Shown here piece by piece: positions 12,780 through 24,759 of a stretch of DNA of 64,000 nucleotides; the first letter of the stretch is position 1; every line of letters starts with the position of its first letter. Location of the stretch: NCBI GenBank assembly GCA_921293015.1, contig OV121094.1, positions 8,608,764 through 8,672,763 on the forward strand. Reading direction: 5' to 3'. The notes below the pieces were generated by a model. The model saw only the letters and a list, made by a program, of their open reading frames with translations. It ran no database searches and had not been told where the DNA came from. The position numbers and the translations under genes were made by a program. The stretch comes from Phorcus lineatus (taxonomy: Eukaryota > Mollusca > Gastropoda > Trochida > Trochidae).

Positions 12780-12945
12780 TATTTTCCTTCGTGCCTTTTC
12801 CACAGGAGTCCCTAGGGTCCATTAGCGCTACGTGATCAATCAGAATATTAGGGGCCGACCTTTGACCTCCAGGTGTCCTAAGGTGAAGGTCAGAGCCAGG
12901 CTGTCACAATTTGTTAAGTCACTGGGGGGGACGTTATCAAACATT
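12780..12945. promoter_or_regulatory. Nuclear-receptor motif cluster, candidate enhancer
   Basis: On the minus strand GGAGGTCAAAGGTCGG holds a DR1-type direct repeat (AGGTCA-A-AGGTC), the class bound by HNF4/RXR/COUP-TF receptors. About 20 bases further along the plus strand, AGGTGAAGGTCA gives two more half-sites. CTACGTGATCAATCAG adds an E-box-like core and a PBX-type site. No open frame spans the block and it is GC-richer than its flanks. Confidence 0.3.
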
Positions 12946-13315
12946 AAAAACCTTCACACTGTTCGGTGACATAAGTCAACATAGGTCTTCTTGTTGGCCG
13001 AGCTTTTGAGGTCACTGTTTTTAAGCCTCTTTTTATTTCAGGTTTCCGTTTCATATTTCCTAATCAGATGAATTTGAAATTGAATTAATGCAAAATTTTA
13101 ACTCTATGCTAAATATGACATAATCTTCAAGAATTATTTGTTTGAGCAAAATCATTTCCACTGTGAAAATTATGAATTCTGATAAAAAAAAAATTTGAAA
13201 ATATTGGCAAATGTATCTCCTTTGTGCAGAACTTTTCATAGACAATCAAAACTAAAAATACAGTTTTATTGAAAAATTCATTAAATCCTCTTCTTCGATG
13301 TAATAATCACAAGCT

Positions 13316-13370
13316 AACGGCTGAATATTGCTTAAGCAGTGCTAAACAATAACTCACTGACTCACTAAAT
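13316..13370 (+). mobile_element. tRNA-SINE 3' tail fragment
   Basis: GGCTGAATATTGCTTAAGC, then AGTGCTAAACAATAACTCACTGACTCACT is the plus-orientation 3' end of the AACGCCGC...GTGAGT family. Head and body are absent. Confidence 0.65.
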
Positions 13371-13769
13371 GTAATATTCAGAAATATCATCCTCTAAATC
13401 AGTGTTTTCACTTCATTTTTTAACTGTCTTTCCATACACAGAGCTATGTGGTACAAGTTTAAAGCAATATAAACTGATACAAAGAACTACTTATTTTTAC
13501 TAGCCTGCAGGAAGGCTAGGAATATCAACAACTCTTTCATCTCCCAGAAATCCTGTACATGTGTGATATTATGGCGTGATATGAAGGAATGCCTGTGTGC
13601 TATAATACTGTTATTCCCTCTGATGTAGGAAATACAGAGATGAAGCCAGCTTTTCACCTGCTTAAGCTGCCACTGATCTATTGTTGAACGAAAGAGCAAA
13701 GTAGAACAAATCTCCTGAAATCAGAGACTACCCAGATTGTCTATATAACCCCTTGGAATTCTTATCCTC

Positions 13770-14041
13770 TTAACCCTCCTTGTGCCGAAACCATATTGTG
13801 TGCTCTGGACCTTTTAATTGTTGTCCAAGGAAAAATATAATCAAGATTTTTTTATACTCTTATCTCTTTCAGCAAGAGTTCTCTTATATAATTCCAGGAA
13901 CAAGTGAAATAAATAATAACTTTGTAGCCAAGCAAAGTGTCAAGCAAATTAACAAGCCTTTTATGATTGAAATATCTTCATGAGGAAGATATATTTGAGT
14001 GCAATGTCAACTTAAAAGTCTAGTGGCAGTCAGAGGGTTAA
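13770..14041. mobile_element. piggyBac-like TTAA MITE, 272 bp
   Basis: Bounded by TTAACCCTCCTTGTGCCGAAA on the left and, read inwards from the right, TTAACCCTCTGACTGCCACTA. TTAA target sites with CCC/GGG-starting inverted ends are the hallmark of the piggyBac superfamily. Too small for a transposase. The 67-residue open frame inside has no recognisable domain. Confidence 0.65.
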
Positions 14042-14049
14042 CAATTTTC

Positions 14050-15050
14050 TGACGTCTTTAAACCCTCTTGCTTCCAAGAGCTATATTCATGTTAACTTTC
14101 AAGGTAGTGAATCAGACAGATGGTTAATAAGATCTTTAAATATGTATAGCATGTGTTCATTGCCAAAAAGTATATTTGTGATTAGAGAACAAGTTCTATG
14201 AATTTACAACTTCTTTATTGCAAAACTGCAAAGTTTCAGTGCATGTTCTAACACTGCTATCAAGCATGCAACCCTTATATGCTTGTACCCTTTGACAATC
14301 CTTGAAAACTCTTTTAATGTTTCATTATCAAAGAAATATATTAATGTTGCTCTTTCAACATCTAATGTGGATTTTTCCACGTTTTTTCTATGCAAGGTGG
14401 CAGTTTTGTCTTGGAGGCCTGATAATGGTTAAAATAGGCCAATGCCTAATACACAAAGAGACTTTTATCGTAAATATCATTTTAAAGATTAATTAAGCTC
14501 TAGTTGCTATAAAGAACGATGTTTCAATTTTTTTCTTTAGCATATATTTTCTTGTCAGGTCTCATAATTATCTTTGTAAATATGTTTTACTCATAAATTT
14601 GTTAATCTAATCTTTTCATGGTTATTGTAAACTGCAGCTATCTTCACTTTTCATTAGCAAAGAGTCATAGAGAAACTAGGGAATGAAGATTATTTCTGAA
14701 AACAAAAGCTTCTGTGTTGCTAGGATAAAAGAACATTTTTTATACATTTATTTTGGTGATAATACATGTTATGCTCATGTTCACTGAATATTAAATGGGT
14801 TACATAACAGAAAGACACTGCAAAATAATGTAAAAATAAAAATTTGTTTTGATAGACTTGTATAGAATGTGATAATATGAAAACGACATAAAAAGAACTT
14901 TTAGTTTATCAAACATTCTAGCTATCAGTATCACCCACTTGATAACCCCAAGTATTTCATAAACGTGTTTCAGATTTAAATCATCTTTAAAAATAACCAA
15001 AAGAGGTTTCAAAACTGAGATTGAACACCCAAATAAAGTTTTCATTGAAG
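14050..15050. other. AT-rich non-coding DNA
   Basis: No supported exon, repeat array or RNA gene. TTTAAACCCTCTTGC at 14059 resembles a mutated TTAA-element end but has no partner. Confidence 0.45.
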
Positions 15051-15061
15051 TACACAATTTT

Positions 15062-15178
15062 ATGGATATTCAACCTCTTTATTAACTGATTTGCGGACGT
15101 TTCGGTATAGCTCCTTATACCGTTTTCAAGATATACCGAAATGTCGCAAATCTGATAATAAAGAAGTTGAATATCCAT
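15062..15178. mobile_element. Foldback element with 47-48-bp arms
   Basis: Left arm 15062-15109 and right arm 15132-15178 are inverted copies with a few mismatches (ATGGATATTCAAC...TTTCGGTATA against its complement). The centre contains a perfect inner stem CGGTATA-gctcct-TATACCG and ends in TTTTCAAGA. The ACGTTTCGG...TTCAAGA arrangement resembles terminal segments of Penelope-like retroelements. That link is inference. No open frame belongs to it. Confidence 0.75.
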
Positions 15179-15199
15179 CAAATCATGCACTTCATTACT

Positions 15200-16540
15200 A
15201 CTACAACTTCTAGTAAGCCACTTAATGAAAAGTTTTCATTTCTACACAAGAACTAAAGCAGTCAGTTTCTTTCTTCAACAAAACCACTATGCAAACCTGA
15301 CCAAATCATTTACATAAACATAAAGCTATTGATAACCTACATGTGAATATTGAACGTAATCTAAGTACAACTATGACTTTTATTTTCTTAAAAAAATCAA
15401 AATTATCTATTATTAAATATTATTTTTCCAAGCAGACCTACTGACCTTGTACAAAAGCATTTGCACAGGGGATATTTTCCCATAGACTTGCACGTTACCC
15501 CAGTGGAGCATAAATAATTATCATGGATTCATCTTACATCTGATCAAATTCACATTTAGGCACACAGAAGAGATGACGTAGAACACAGTTAAAAATGTTT
15601 TATTTATATACTATTATGCAGGTAAATCTAATGACTTTGATAACGAATAATTTAATTAAAATTATACACTTGAAACCAAGACGATTTCAAAAACTCATTT
15701 CATGAAAATTCTTTGTGCACTACTAGATTAACAAGTAAATATATATAAGTAATGGCATCATGCAAATATTTTTGTCCATGGACTGTACCTGATATCTTCA
15801 GACTAAAAGAAGCTTTAAAAAAACATGGCTGCCTCTCTTAATCCAAACACCTAGGTGTGAAGCCTTTTGAAGAGGAAATAGATGGACCGAAGTACCTGAA
15901 CAAATTTCACAGCGAGGCGCTAAACCACAGAGTAATTAACACGTGTGTAGGAAATGCTGACCACAGGAAGACATCTAAACATCAAAGATTTATTTTTTTA
16001 TCTTTTTAATTGCAGAATAATTAGCATATATGAATATGCATCAACTGATGACTGATCAGTGAAAATCACATGTGGAAATATTTTTTGAACTTTTAAAAAT
16101 CTGAAATCATTAACACATGAATATTAAAAGAAAAGAAATTGAACATCAATGATATCATTATTTTATTGTCTTCATGACAAAGAAAGTCTTTTTCAAGTGA
16201 ATTAAATCACAAATTTATTGTAACGAGTTGAAATAGGCAGTGACCTTTTGATTGTCATCAAATTTATAAATATTCTGCCAAAACAATTGCCATTACCACA
16301 GCAAAACAAAATGTTGGAAGTTTTGAGCTGACAATGCCAAAAAAAATTTTAAATTACCAATTACAATGTTCTTTCATGTTGCTGAAAAAATTACTTCAAT
16401 TTCACTTCACTTTTTATGTCACTCACATTTAGGATTTGATGGATCTTCAAAAGTTTACATGATTATAATGTTCCGATTCAAATCCCTTTTAAGTCAACCA
16501 TGTAAAAAATTTGATTAGGTTAAACGAAAAAAATGACCTC
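15200..16540. other. AT-rich non-coding DNA
   Basis: No gene, repeat array or clear element end seen. Confidence 0.45.
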
Positions 16541-16549
16541 TGATCTCAA

Positions 16550-16840
16550 GCTTTCACACTCGAAAGGCCCAAAGACAGATTTGGTCTCTAAACATCAGAG
16601 AAGTTGCCTCAGCTATCAACGCGATAAACAAACAAGTTTACTTTCGCTGACTCGGCAGTCAGTAGGATGTGTTAGTGGCAGCCACCCAGCGTGAAATGTA
16701 ATTAGCCGGTAACTAACGTGTCAACATTCGTGGACAATCAATTACACTGCCATTGTACTCATCACGACCTGTGGTCAGTTGCTGGCTACTGGACCTCTGG
16801 ACGTACACAAACTTTTGCTTCTTTGTACGTAGTCTGTTGT
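16550..16840. promoter_or_regulatory. GC/CpG-richer island, candidate enhancer
   Basis: It contains a forkhead-type GATAAACAAACAAG, homeodomain-type GTAATTAGCC and CAATCAATTACA, and words with CpG (AACGCGAT, TTTCGCTGACTCGG, TAACGTGTC) in otherwise CpG-poor DNA. No frame stays open across it, so it is unlikely to be coding. Confidence 0.25.
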
Positions 16841-16945
16841 TCAGACCTTATATGTGATTAAAGCTAAAAGAAGTCAATAACCAAAAAGCTAGATTCAAAT
16901 ATAAAAAAGAGATCTCAAAGATTTAGGTCTTCATTGTCTTATATT

Positions 16946-17285
16946 AAAGGGGCAGTAGCATGTTTTTTGAAAGATTTATTTATGCCAATTTTCCCCCCAA
17001 TAAATATTAGTTTATGCAAAATGTATTTTTATATCAAACATATCATTACTCTTCCTGATCATCTGTTGTCAAAGAGGAAAAAAAGTTACAAGCAAAAACC
17101 ATTGGCGGCCATTTTTTTAAAAACAACTTTTAATCATTGTATGGATCGCATAGCTTAACTGGTCATGGTACGTTAATTTCGAAACTGCTTCTTTTCATTA
17201 AAAAACAAGTCTTGCAATTGGAAACATTAATTTTGTTATTTTCAGAATACTTTTAATATTCAAAATAACATGCCACTGCCACTTT
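16946..17285. mobile_element. MITE, 340 bp, 31-bp imperfect TIRs
   Basis: The left end AAAGGGGCAGTAGCATGTTT and the reverse complement of the right end, AAAGTGGCAGTGGCATGTTA, match at about 26 of 31 positions once extended. The target duplication is not clear; ATATT flanks both sides with a one-base offset. The superfamily is undetermined. An unpaired similar start, AAAGGGGCAGGACTTAT, occurs at 18089. Confidence 0.7.
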
Positions 17286-17299
17286 CATATTTTCAAATT

Positions 17300-19460
17300 T
17301 GAACATAAACTTCAGGAAGTACATGTAACTATTAATATAGATTTGAGTGAATTGAGTCAATAACTTGATAATTGATACTTTAACACTGAGATGGTCCATT
17401 TGCAAAAATGGAATACCCCTTTGATGGATTAGTAATTAGTGTAATTTGGACATTTACATTATCACTCACCAATACATTTCTGTTTCTTCTCACTATTGTA
17501 GATAAATTTTCTGAATATTGATAATTGTGAAAATGATTCATTTCTAAGACATACACCTGAAAATGTTTCCTGAAGATCTTGATGATGAAAGTGGTCCCCA
17601 CTGGACATGATACTTTATCCAGAACTTTTATTCTTCTGTATTAAGAATGATATAAACAGACAGAGTCAGAGGAATAATCTGATATTCAATTACATGAGCA
17701 TCAGCCAAATATCCATCGATCCATCCTTCTCCCCCCTTCCCCCTTCCCCCTCCCCCCTCCCTGCGAACACTTATATAATTGCTTTATTGCAAAGTGCGTC
17801 AATCAAGAACATATCTATTCTCTGATCAGACAAAACAAACAAAGTATGCATCAGACGTGCCCATTAGAATATTTTGCTATTTGGCTGTCGATCAATTCTA
17901 TCGTGTTGGGAAATAAATAATTCACCAACTATTTCCTTTGCGTAATGGAGCTTAACACTTGTGCCCCTGCAAATTTAGCACCCACAAAGTAAAATTGATT
18001 CCTGAAAGGTGTTTGTATTTACCATGGGACAAATCTTGATAGATATTGAGTTAGTCTGCACGTTGGTTTAAATATTTAATTCATTCAAAGGGGCAGGACT
18101 TATAAAAAAAATTAAGATTAACCCTCTGGCTGCCACATGAACATAAAGTTGCCTGAAAACATGCATCTAAATGCATAAATTCTTTTAGCTTTTCTATCCT
18201 TTGACAAACCAGGACCACATAACTAACAATTTCCACATTATTTATTATAATAGAAAATAGATAGAAATAAAATGATTTATAAATGTAACAGAAATAAAAG
18301 TTGTGAACCCTCCTAAATTTTCATATATAAAGGTTAACGAATTCTAAACTGATAGTAAGTATCTCATACCCTCTGAAGATTAATGCCTTAACTTGCAAGA
18401 AAAATATGTTGATATTTCAGTTTTGATTTTTTTTTTTGCTCTTGATGTTAATTGTTAAACCTGGATCAGTAATTACATTAATAATTTCACACCTATAAAG
18501 GAATGAAGATGAAAGTAATAACTCTTATAGGTATGATGATACTGACATTACACGATACGATACATACCATGCTATTCCATTACAAATGATTCGATCTGAT
18601 ACAGTCACAATACACTATTCTCAGGTATTTTTGGAAAAAAAAAGATTAACTTTTGACAACAACTTGATTTATAGACAAATAAACAATTTTAGAGTCAGCG
18701 ATACATATCACGATAAAGAGACCAGATCACAATACGTATATTGTCTCATCAAGTATCACGATACTTGATACTTGGATATATCTTCTCTGCTCTTTAAAGA
18801 TTGTGAGTATGAGGTTGTTAAATGTGCTATTATAAACTTTGATTTATAATATCTAGACCCATAAAAAAATCCTTATTAATGACTGGTTACATGTTTTGCT
18901 TTTGCCGTCTTAAGCAAGTTGCTGTTAAACAATCGTTTCAAAATGATAATGAAACAGACTTAAATGAAGATTATTTTTCAGACAAATCAAATACTTAAAA
19001 GATTCATTCCAAAGATTGATATTGAATATTGATAGCTTGAAATTTGAAGACCAATTAAAATGGGCAGGTGCACGATTGCATTCAAATCTGGGTGGAGTCT
19101 TTGCGACTTTAAAAATAACCTTTAAACTGAAAGCCATTTATTTCCTTAGTCGATAAAGCAATGTTTGAGTCTTCTATGCTAATCTTTATTCAGTGATATG
19201 GGATCAATTCATGATGTTTGTTTAAACTAGGATGGCTTCTTGTTGTGAGATAATAACCTATATCTTATATCAATCTGTTTGAAATTTTTTGTAACGATTT
19301 TATTGGCTTTCCTTTTCCACTGAACTTCTATTTCATTTTCCAATAAATTATATTTTACACCAGATACTGTTAGCCTCAGATTAGGTGATATATCTATAAC
19401 ATATCATATTATCTTTTGCAAAAGATTTTGAACATTTGATGTCTTGACATCCTAGTCAAC
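17300..19460. other. Non-coding DNA with one lone TTAACCC end
   Basis: Plus-strand C/T tract at about 17730-17762. A solitary TTAACCCTCTGGCTGCCACAT terminus lies at 18118. Around 18540-18780 words such as GATACGATA, GATACAT and CACGATA recur without a clean unit. No exon supported. Confidence 0.45.
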
Positions 19461-19464
19461 TGCA

Positions 19465-19560
19465 TGACATCATAAAGCTATGACATCACAAAGCTATGAC
19501 ATCATAAAATGATGACATCACAAAGCTATGACATCATAAAGCTATAAATCACAAAGCTGA
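19465..19560. repeat. 16-bp tandem repeat, 6 copies
   Basis: Units TGACATCATAAAGCTA or TGACATCACAAAGCTA start at 19465, 19481, 19497, 19513, 19529 and 19545 with constant spacing. Unit types with CATAAAG and CACAAAG are interspersed. Each intact unit carries a TGACATCA word. Confidence 0.92.
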
Positions 19561-19569
19561 GGAGGTTAT

Positions 19570-22490
19570 GACAACACCTCCAACTTGATTCAAACCAGAG
19601 AAGTATGGGTGAGAGTAAGACAATCTAACAATTAACCCAAAAGAATTTCTTTTCAAGAAATTAAAATTCACTTCGTAAGTTTCAGTCTTTAAATACTGAC
19701 TTTGGTTTTAAATTAAATTATGTTGGAAAGAATATTATTATGAATAGCTGATATTGTAACTTACTTACTTACTTTAGAAAAAAAATTAGTTCACACTTAA
19801 TTTATTCAGTAGTACACTATTCACCCTAGTTTAGATATGTCTACATTTATTATCATATGTAGGACTTTTTAACACAATACCCTTCTCATTATATGTCCAT
19901 AACTATTAATACAGGTAATTTGTGACAGCACTTAAGCTTTGCTTATCTCCCACAATCCCCAGTCTGATTTCTCTGTGATTTGCACTGACAGGCGAGGGAG
20001 TAGCATATAACCTTGGCTCAGACCTATTACATCAAACACATAACCAGCTTAGTTATAGTCTGAAATGATTTGTCTCACCCACTTATTGACTGAGATCTCT
20101 TTGGAGTGAGAGCTCTGACACTTTGGAATCATATTGAATGTGTATGTAAGAATTGGCAAAAGTTTGGTAATAAAATTAATAAACAATATACCTTTTGTCC
20201 ATTATATCTTTATATTCCGACTTTTAGAAATTTAGCAAGAAAATCAAAATGGTTATGAAAATTGTAGGTTTTCTTATTTATATATATTTTATTCCTTTAT
20301 TTTTTTATTATTACATTATATGTGAGAATTTTATTTTTTAATTTTCTTACTGCAAGATACTTCAGAAATAATATCTTGCTAGCCAAAAAAGGTTTATTAT
20401 AAGCTTTGATCAGACTAGAAAAATGAAAATAGCAACTAGCTTGACTAGTCTCTTATGATAAGGAGATAGATATCAACAGCTTGTGGGCTTCTAGATTATA
20501 ACAGACATAAGGAATAAGACTTGAACATAGAGTAAGATTTTTGATGAAAATTCATAGATATAGATGGTAATCAGAGGCTTTGTATTGACAAGGAAAAGCC
20601 TTTCTACAGCATGGCTTCAGATAAATAACATCAACGTACGAGATATATATTGAACTAGCTAATTATAGTCAAATTTGATTAGTATACTTGTCACTAAATC
20701 TAGAAATCTCTTAGGAGATATTAGAGAGGTTAACAATATTATTGACAGAATATATTATTGAATTGGACATGAAACTTTCAAATATTCCAGAGAATTTTAA
20801 GAAGGATTAATATCTTCCTTTATACATATGTATAATGTGCCAAGAGTTAATTTCCTTTGGAGTAAAATGCTTTCAAGTCTCATACAAATGTAACAGTTGC
20901 TGAATTCCATTAATTTCTCATATAAAAATAAAGAACCTTCCATAGTGATGACAAATATAAACATACAGTAGTCAATAACATAAATTTTCTCATATTTTCG
21001 TAACATTTATTGGCAGAGAAGTGTGGCACTGACCTTGTTCACAACAAAAGGGGATAAAAATATGAAATTCCATACATAACCAACCCAATTTTTTGTCAAA
21101 ATCTGACAAGATTATGCAAAGCCGAATATAAACCCTCTGGCCTAAATGTTTAAGCCTTTAAAGCAAGAAGGCAAAATACATTACAATCTCTGTGATGACT
21201 GAGGGCTCAAAACTCCCATGTCAATATTTACCCCTATGATGGTCCAAACATTGTGACAAAAGATCCCCATATAGAAAACCACTGTGGAGTTTGAAATCGG
21301 TGAAAGGACGTTTTTACTAACAAAGGTGAGACAGGAAGGCAGTGATGTGGGGACCCATAAAGAAATTATTCAAGCATGTGATCAACACTCAGATAGGGTA
21401 AATATGTATCAGGGAAATCTTACTTATATGTGCAGTGAACCCCTATAGGCAAACAATAACAGGAGGGGTCAGGGGGCAGCGATATTTATTCTGAGGAAGG
21501 GCCTGCATTTCAATGACATAAGCCCTTATTGAGCATGATTTAAAATTTGATCTTGAAAAGTGAGTAGAATAATGCTGAAGGGGAGGTTTGTGTTATTATC
21601 GTTTATATGAATAAGAGCATTTGAACAATATTCCTTCTTTTTTATTGACGGGCTCACTATCTAACTAATGAACCTGAAGGAGGTCCATTATACTTCATCT
21701 TAAAGAAGCAGTCGTTCATAAGCATGAAGGTCAAAGAATGGATAAATACGAGAAGTATTGCTTCGATTTTGTTGAAACAAGAACTTTGTTCAAGATTACT
21801 AAATCATACTTCTTTACAACCTTGCAAATCTGATGTAGGCAATAAAATTGTATCATATTCTTGTGTGATAAAATTATGTTTGTGATGCTCCTTGTGAATA
21901 TTTCAAACTTATTTGAATCTGTTGCAGAGTATTCTGGTCTATTTTGTAAACAGTTCATAAAAATATATATTACACAAATAATCATATAAAGCATTCTTTT
22001 TATTTGATCTTGAAATATTTATATTACGTTTGGTGTATCACAGGGGTGTGTTTTAGTCCTTATCATTTCCATAGAATTTACAGATTAAATGCCATATAGT
22101 TTTATAATTTGATTGTTGAATCAGTGAAATGTTTTTATTCATTTCCTAGACATATGTGTCATAAAAAAAGAAATAAACATGTTGTTTTAAATTCTAAATT
22201 TATTTGGACAAAATAAGTTAGGGATTATGTAATTTCAACTATTACTATCTTATCAAATGGCAAAAAACCCAATACAGTGTATCTCATGAGTCATAATTTC
22301 AAATTTAATATCATTATTATTATTGTTCTCTTCCAGTTCATAACCTCGTACTATAATTCAAGTTTGTAAAACTAATTAGTAATGACAGTTATCATCTTGT
22401 AAACAAAGAAAAATCAATGAGAGACATTTCCTCAACATGTACTTGACCTCTCAATGTTTCCTGGGCAAGTTTATCCTAATCAGCCCCCTT
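19570..22490. other. AT-rich non-coding DNA
   Basis: No supported gene or element. Around 20280-20345 the sequence is almost pure A/T. A slightly GC-richer part at 21020-21500 has no open frame with splice signals on either strand. Confidence 0.45.
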
Positions 22491-22499
22491 GTTTGACAA

Positions 22500-22930
22500 T
22501 TTATCATGCTTACAGTGACTTATCTCCCTTATAATGACCATTAAGTGCTAAGTAGTGGTCAGTTAAGGGGATAAGCAATGATTTCTGACCAATAAAGAGT
22601 CAGTTGTTCACCTATAAAAATATCCATGATCAGGGCTCTTTTACTTTTGGTCATACCAGTAACATGAATTATTAAGTTTGGTTGGTTAATAAAGTGACTT
22701 TAAGGTGATAAACAAGCATTTGTTAATCCATAATAATATCCATGATTAGGGCTCTAGTTATTAATTCCATGCCAGAAACATGGATCTGAAACAAATTTCT
22801 TGACAGTTAAAAGATTGAGGACTGATGTGAGAACACTTACATATCTATACAAATATCACTAATCAGGGACCTGCCTTGTTAAGATCTGACCCCAAACATG
22901 GATAAGTAACCCTTATGACATACCATGATA
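22500..22930. repeat. Degenerate ~117-bp tandem repeat, about 3.5 copies
   Basis: The landmark ATATCCATGATCAGGGCTC recurs at 22620, 22736 and 22853 (periods 116 and 117). It is preceded each time by an AAT/TCACCTATA-like stretch and followed by CCAGTAACATG, CCAGAAACATGGAT or CCCAAACATGGATAAG. Copies are diverged. Confidence 0.65.
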
Positions 22931-22984
22931 ACCTGGTCAAGTTTCAAGTGCTCCTTCAAACAATTTGTCCAGATTATTGAGGGA

Positions 22985-23120
22985 AACAAGATCGGCCTTA
23001 TTGGACCTCTGACATCACGAGTACAATGACGTTACATGGGTAATTTGTCGCGTATCTGTCTTAGTTGGGGCCTATCTAGACATGCAATCAGCACATAACA
23101 GCGTTAGCTAGGCCAGCACC
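22985..23120. promoter_or_regulatory. GC-richer island, possible regulatory DNA
   Basis: A block with several CpGs contains a CRE-like AATGACGTTACATG and TGTCGCGTATC, with no open frame. Weak evidence, from composition only. Confidence 0.18.
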
Positions 23121-23505
23121 CTGGATCCAAGTGTTGAGGAATTTGTAATAGGCGTTGACCAAATTTGTTGTAGATATAAATAAAAGATTGTAGTATTTCA
23201 ATGCATTTTCTGGACCATTACCATGTCAGGACTCAAGGATTGGGTAAATGAATTGTAGACAAAGTTCTTGTGAATATACATATTAGAAAGAACTTCTTAT
23301 ATATATCATTGTATTTTCTAGACTATTTAGGTGAGGGTGTTGCAAAAACTTTATATGGTTTGACCAAAGCCGTTGTTGATATAGATAGAAAATTTGGCTT
23401 ATCAATGCATTTTAAGACAGAATGATAGTAACATTGCGATCATTTGATAGTAACTTTTAATCATACACATACTGAATTGAGACACACATGCAACATGAAG
23501 TCAAA

Positions 23506-23590
23506 CCTGTCATTGAGGGGGTTAAACCTGACATCAAGGGGGTTAAACATGACATCAAGGGGGTTAAACCTTGACATTAAGGGAGTTAAT
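23506..23590. repeat. 21-bp tandem repeat, 4 copies
   Basis: Units CCTGACATCAAGGGGGTTAAA start at 23506, 23527, 23548 and 23569. Because 21 is divisible by 3, one frame stays open and would read a 7-residue repeat (LTSRGLN). There is no other support for coding. Confidence 0.93.
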
Positions 23591-23599
23591 ATTCCCATT

Positions 23600-24560
23600 T
23601 GCAAGCACTCTATTGGTCTACAAAAACCTACATATCAACAAGGTCAAAGCTTAAGGTATTTCAATTCGACTTGTTTCTTTGTTGATATCAAAGCTTTACA
23701 GTATTATTTTATTAGGTTCACAGCAGGAAATGACCTTGAGGATCTGAGGTCATGACCTTTCCTTTTATATATGTGGTTATCAATTGGATTTTTTATTTAT
23801 TGCAATTCCTGTTTAGATATCAAAAACAAATCTGAGACAAAAAATGTTATGGGTGTCATAAAACGACAATTTGGACTATGTTTTGTCTTGTCCTTAAGAA
23901 CATTTTAGTAAATCAAATTTTCACACGCATTAAACATCAATCCCAAAAGAGAATGATCATTTGAAATTTCATAAAATTTAAATTCAATTAATGAAAAAGA
24001 TTGGGTGTGAGAATGGAAAAAAATTAATTCATTTAAATTTTGTGAAGATACATCTTTAAAAAGAGATTTTCCCAAGGATGAGAAGAGATGATACTATTAA
24101 CTATGCCCTTGGGTTCACAGTGAATGTCATTTTGGTGTCAAGCCTAGATCCATTTATCATTTAATGTTTTTACGAAGATCAAATATCAGATAATGCTCTG
24201 TATAGAAAAACCTGTTTTAGAGTGACACTTGTGCTAGTTGCATTTTGTATAAAACTGGTTCCCAGTGTCTGTATCTACTCTCCCTCTTTTAATTCACACT
24301 AAAGCCATACAGACAGAGCCAAGTTTGTTTGCTCTTTAAAAGCCTAGATCATATCCTGGAATATAAAATCTAGCCTGTCTGTTTGAACTGACATAGCAAG
24401 GGATAGGATCTTTAGCTATGGATATGGGAACTTAAACATTTACATTATTACATTTATTTAGCAAATGGGTATGTTAAGGGGGAAGGGGGGTTCATAAGTT
24501 GAAAATCCCTTCAGATAAATTGACATCAAGGTTTAAATAAATCCTCTTTTATAACGTGGG
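23600..24560. other. AT-rich non-coding DNA
   Basis: No supported exon, repeat or RNA gene. Confidence 0.45.
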
Positions 24561-24569
24561 TAGCTGGCT

Positions 24570-24722
24570 CCAACAAAGACACACACCCCCATCCCCAATA
24601 TCATTTCACCTCCCTCTAACCCCCAAACACACACTCATCTATCTATCTATCTCACTTACCCCTGCTAATTCTCACCCTGCTACCCCCCTACCACCCCCCC
24701 CCCCCCCCCCCCCTCCCCCAAA
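24570..24722. repeat. C/T-rich tract with TCTA and poly-C runs
   Basis: CATCTATCTATCTATCTCAC near 24636-24655 is followed by C-rich sequence and a run of 20 C at 24694-24713. As at 1.1, 9.9 and 17.7 kb, the pyrimidines are on the plus strand. Confidence 0.85.
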
Positions 24723-24759
24723 ATCCCCTGTATGAAACTTCCTGAAGCCACCTTTGCCT

